DNA of 64,000 bases from Asparagopsis taxiformis (taxonomy: Eukaryota > Rhodophyta > Florideophyceae > Bonnemaisoniales > Bonnemaisoniaceae): the NCBI GenBank assembly GCA_030407315.1, contig JALQPE010002715.1:1-64000 (forward strand), written 5' to 3'. Of the stretch, positions 62,701 through 64,000 are shown in pieces (within the stretch, counting starts at the first letter, position 1; each line of letters starts with the position of its first letter). Under the pieces are notes generated by a model. The model ran no database searches and had not been told where the DNA came from. It saw only the letters and a program-made list of their open reading frames with translations. The position numbers and the translations under genes were made by a program.

Positions 62701-63716
62701 GAAGTCATCCGCAATGCTATGCATAGCATTGAGACGATGCAGTCCGTCGATCACGGTCACGTTCGCATTGGCATGGAATTTGCCATTCTGGAACAGACGC
62801 GTGTCGGCGGACAAATGCGTGTTCTGCGACCTCAGCACCGTCACAGTGATACGCGAAGAGCTCACATACCCCACCGCCAACATATTGTTGCGCAGGTCCT
62901 CCACGTGGTCTTCTTTGACATCGCGAAGGGTCACGGCCGGTTCCACTAGCTGCCTCACCAACACAGTCGCTCCTTCTCCGACGTAATCCGACGTCACAAA
63001 CTTGGGCACCATAATTTGCGTCCCCTGCTGCTCACGAATGCTTTCCGCCACCTCCGGTTCGTCGTCCACCTCGGTTACGTCCTGCGTAGTAGCTTCGGTG
63101 ACGTTGGAGCGAGCAGGGTGCTTCGTGCCTCCACTGGAGGCTCTGGCAGAGCGAGCAGGGCGCTTCGTGCCTCCCGAAACCGGACGGAGCGTGCTGGATG
63201 CTTCGTACCCCCCGAACCAGTGATTTCGCCTGCTGGACCGGTACTGGGCATCCGTCCCGAGCTGGCCTGGTTCGTCGCTGCGTTGAAGTTTGACGCTGCA
63301 GCAGGGGTACGAATGTCGCTAGAGCCATCCTCCGCAGCGGGGCGCATCATCCGAGTATCCCAAGGGTAAAACGCCGCGGCGTATGCTCCACCCATCGTCT
63401 CCGGCGGTCCCTCGGCGCCATCAAACATGTACGGGAACGGGAGGTCCTTGAACTTGTCCTTAGTCGCAATGTTGCGCACGACGATATAGTCGGCCTCGTC
63501 GGTTTCCGGCAGCTTGTGGTTGTGCAGCGTGCGCGGAAGGCCAACATCGCCACCAGCAGTGCTCACCGAAGCCGTCCCAATATGCACAGCCGCACCGTCC
63601 ACGTCCGCAAACAAGTCGACATCGACGCCGCGCTTGAGTCCGCGCGACTCCGCTGACGCGCTCACTTGATCGCCGCAAACCGTTGAAAACAAACTGCTGA
63701 AATGCGTATCCGCCAT
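59785..63716 (-). CDS. ParB/DGxHR-domain and PhyH-like dioxygenase protein, with three frame breaks
   Basis: Four abutting minus-strand frames read as one protein of about 1,310 residues. The start is ATG 63716 (accATGG context, MADTHFSS). N-terminal part: unknown region (63716-63180), then a three-fold GGTK(H/R)PARS repeat. The ParB-type domain (~63069-62700) runs from VTLRDVKEDHVEDLRNNM to VTVIDGLHRLNAM, matching the ParB/sulfiredoxin fold and its DGxHR box. Helical region follows, then a linker with basic KKKTKARRKRR (nuclear-signal-like) and acidic runs (61.3-61.8 kb). A second conserved-looking region lies at 61.2-60.5 kb. The C-terminal domain has QVPHNDFPV (H-x-D), WVCPGSHK, VPPRSVFIGHGHVQHAGAGH (distal His) and TRYHTYF (Arg), the PhyH Fe(II)/2-oxoglutarate signature. 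Frame breaks: ~63175 (in the repeat), ~62438, and 60439-60442 (four C; three would restore the frame). These may be indel errors, or the gene may be dying. The substrate is unknown. Confidence 0.6.
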
Positions 63717-64000
63717 GGTTGTTGAGTTGGAAAGGAAAAGAGATGGTTGACGTTGACGTATTCGAGTGATGTGGATGGTATGTTTCACGTTAAGTTGAAG
63801 AATGGTCGTGAACGCCAATCGCTGGAAATAATAACACAATACAACCGAAATTTTGTTAGGTACACACCTATCGTGACCGCTGGAATGCAAGACAGGCAAT
63901 CGAGATGTGAGTGTCCGTTCAGAACGGGCCCGAGTCGGGCTCTCGAAACCTGACGAGGTGGCGTGAAGCAGGCAGTGTCCTTGATGTGTAATGTGTTAAA
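63717..64000. other. Upstream side of the ParB/dioxygenase gene
   Basis: The frame stays open upstream to 63899, but the ATG at 63716 has the better start context. No TATA box recognised. Confidence 0.35.

Overview
This window is nuclear DNA of a eukaryote. It is gene-poor and rich in transposable elements, with compact, apparently intron-poor genes. Three retrotransposon orders are present (Ty3/gypsy chromoviruses, Ty1/copia and a DIRS-type tyrosine-recombinase element), alongside secreted von Willebrand A proteins, a TATA box and EF-hand and ParB/PhyH-type proteins. Mostly single-exon genes buried in LTR and DIRS elements would fit a red macroalga of the Chondrus type. That assignment is inference from general knowledge; no rRNA, organellar or other marker gene in the window fixes it.

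Layout. 1-1274: decayed copy of a dioxygenase-like gene whose better-preserved relative lies at the other end (59.8-63.7 kb). 1.5-6.5 kb: foldback-like repeats built from a near-perfect 37-bp palindrome, followed by a 171-bp tandem repeat. 6.5-13 kb: broken genes (acidic protein, EF-hand exon, UPF0126 membrane protein, another membrane protein) and a copia gag remnant behind a cluster of short palindromes. 13.9-29.8 kb: two divergent paralogous genes for secreted VWA proteins. One Ty3 element (16200-21850) sits between them and a second (23833-29567) has split the right-hand gene. Both carry 4-bp target duplications and nearly identical LTRs, so both insertions are young.

30.9-52.3 kb: an autonomous DIRS-like element (31161-36981) and several of its end fragments, interleaved with a family of cysteine-rich secreted-protein genes (one intact, two frameshifted, one 3' stub). 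Every member of the gene family lies next to an end of a DIRS-type element, facing it with its 3' side. A copia element (46911-51751) sits inside a short DIRS derivative, and its empty site can be read at 31161-31220. A solo copia LTR interrupts another DIRS fragment.

52.3-59.6 kb: a BED-finger-like remnant, a DIRS end, a broken Ty3 pol/chromodomain, a pyrimidine-rich ORF and a ~0.5-kb tandem satellite with a fixed hairpin and a fixed 14-bp palindrome in each unit. 59.8-63.7 kb: one long reading region, broken by three small frameshifts, that joins a ParB-type DGxHR domain to a basic/acidic linker and a PhyH-like Fe(II)/2-oxoglutarate dioxygenase domain. This is the least familiar protein architecture in the window.

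Several frameshifts lie in homopolymer runs (60439-60442, 50750-50753, ~45412, ~46380). Some 'pseudogenes' may therefore be sequencing indels.
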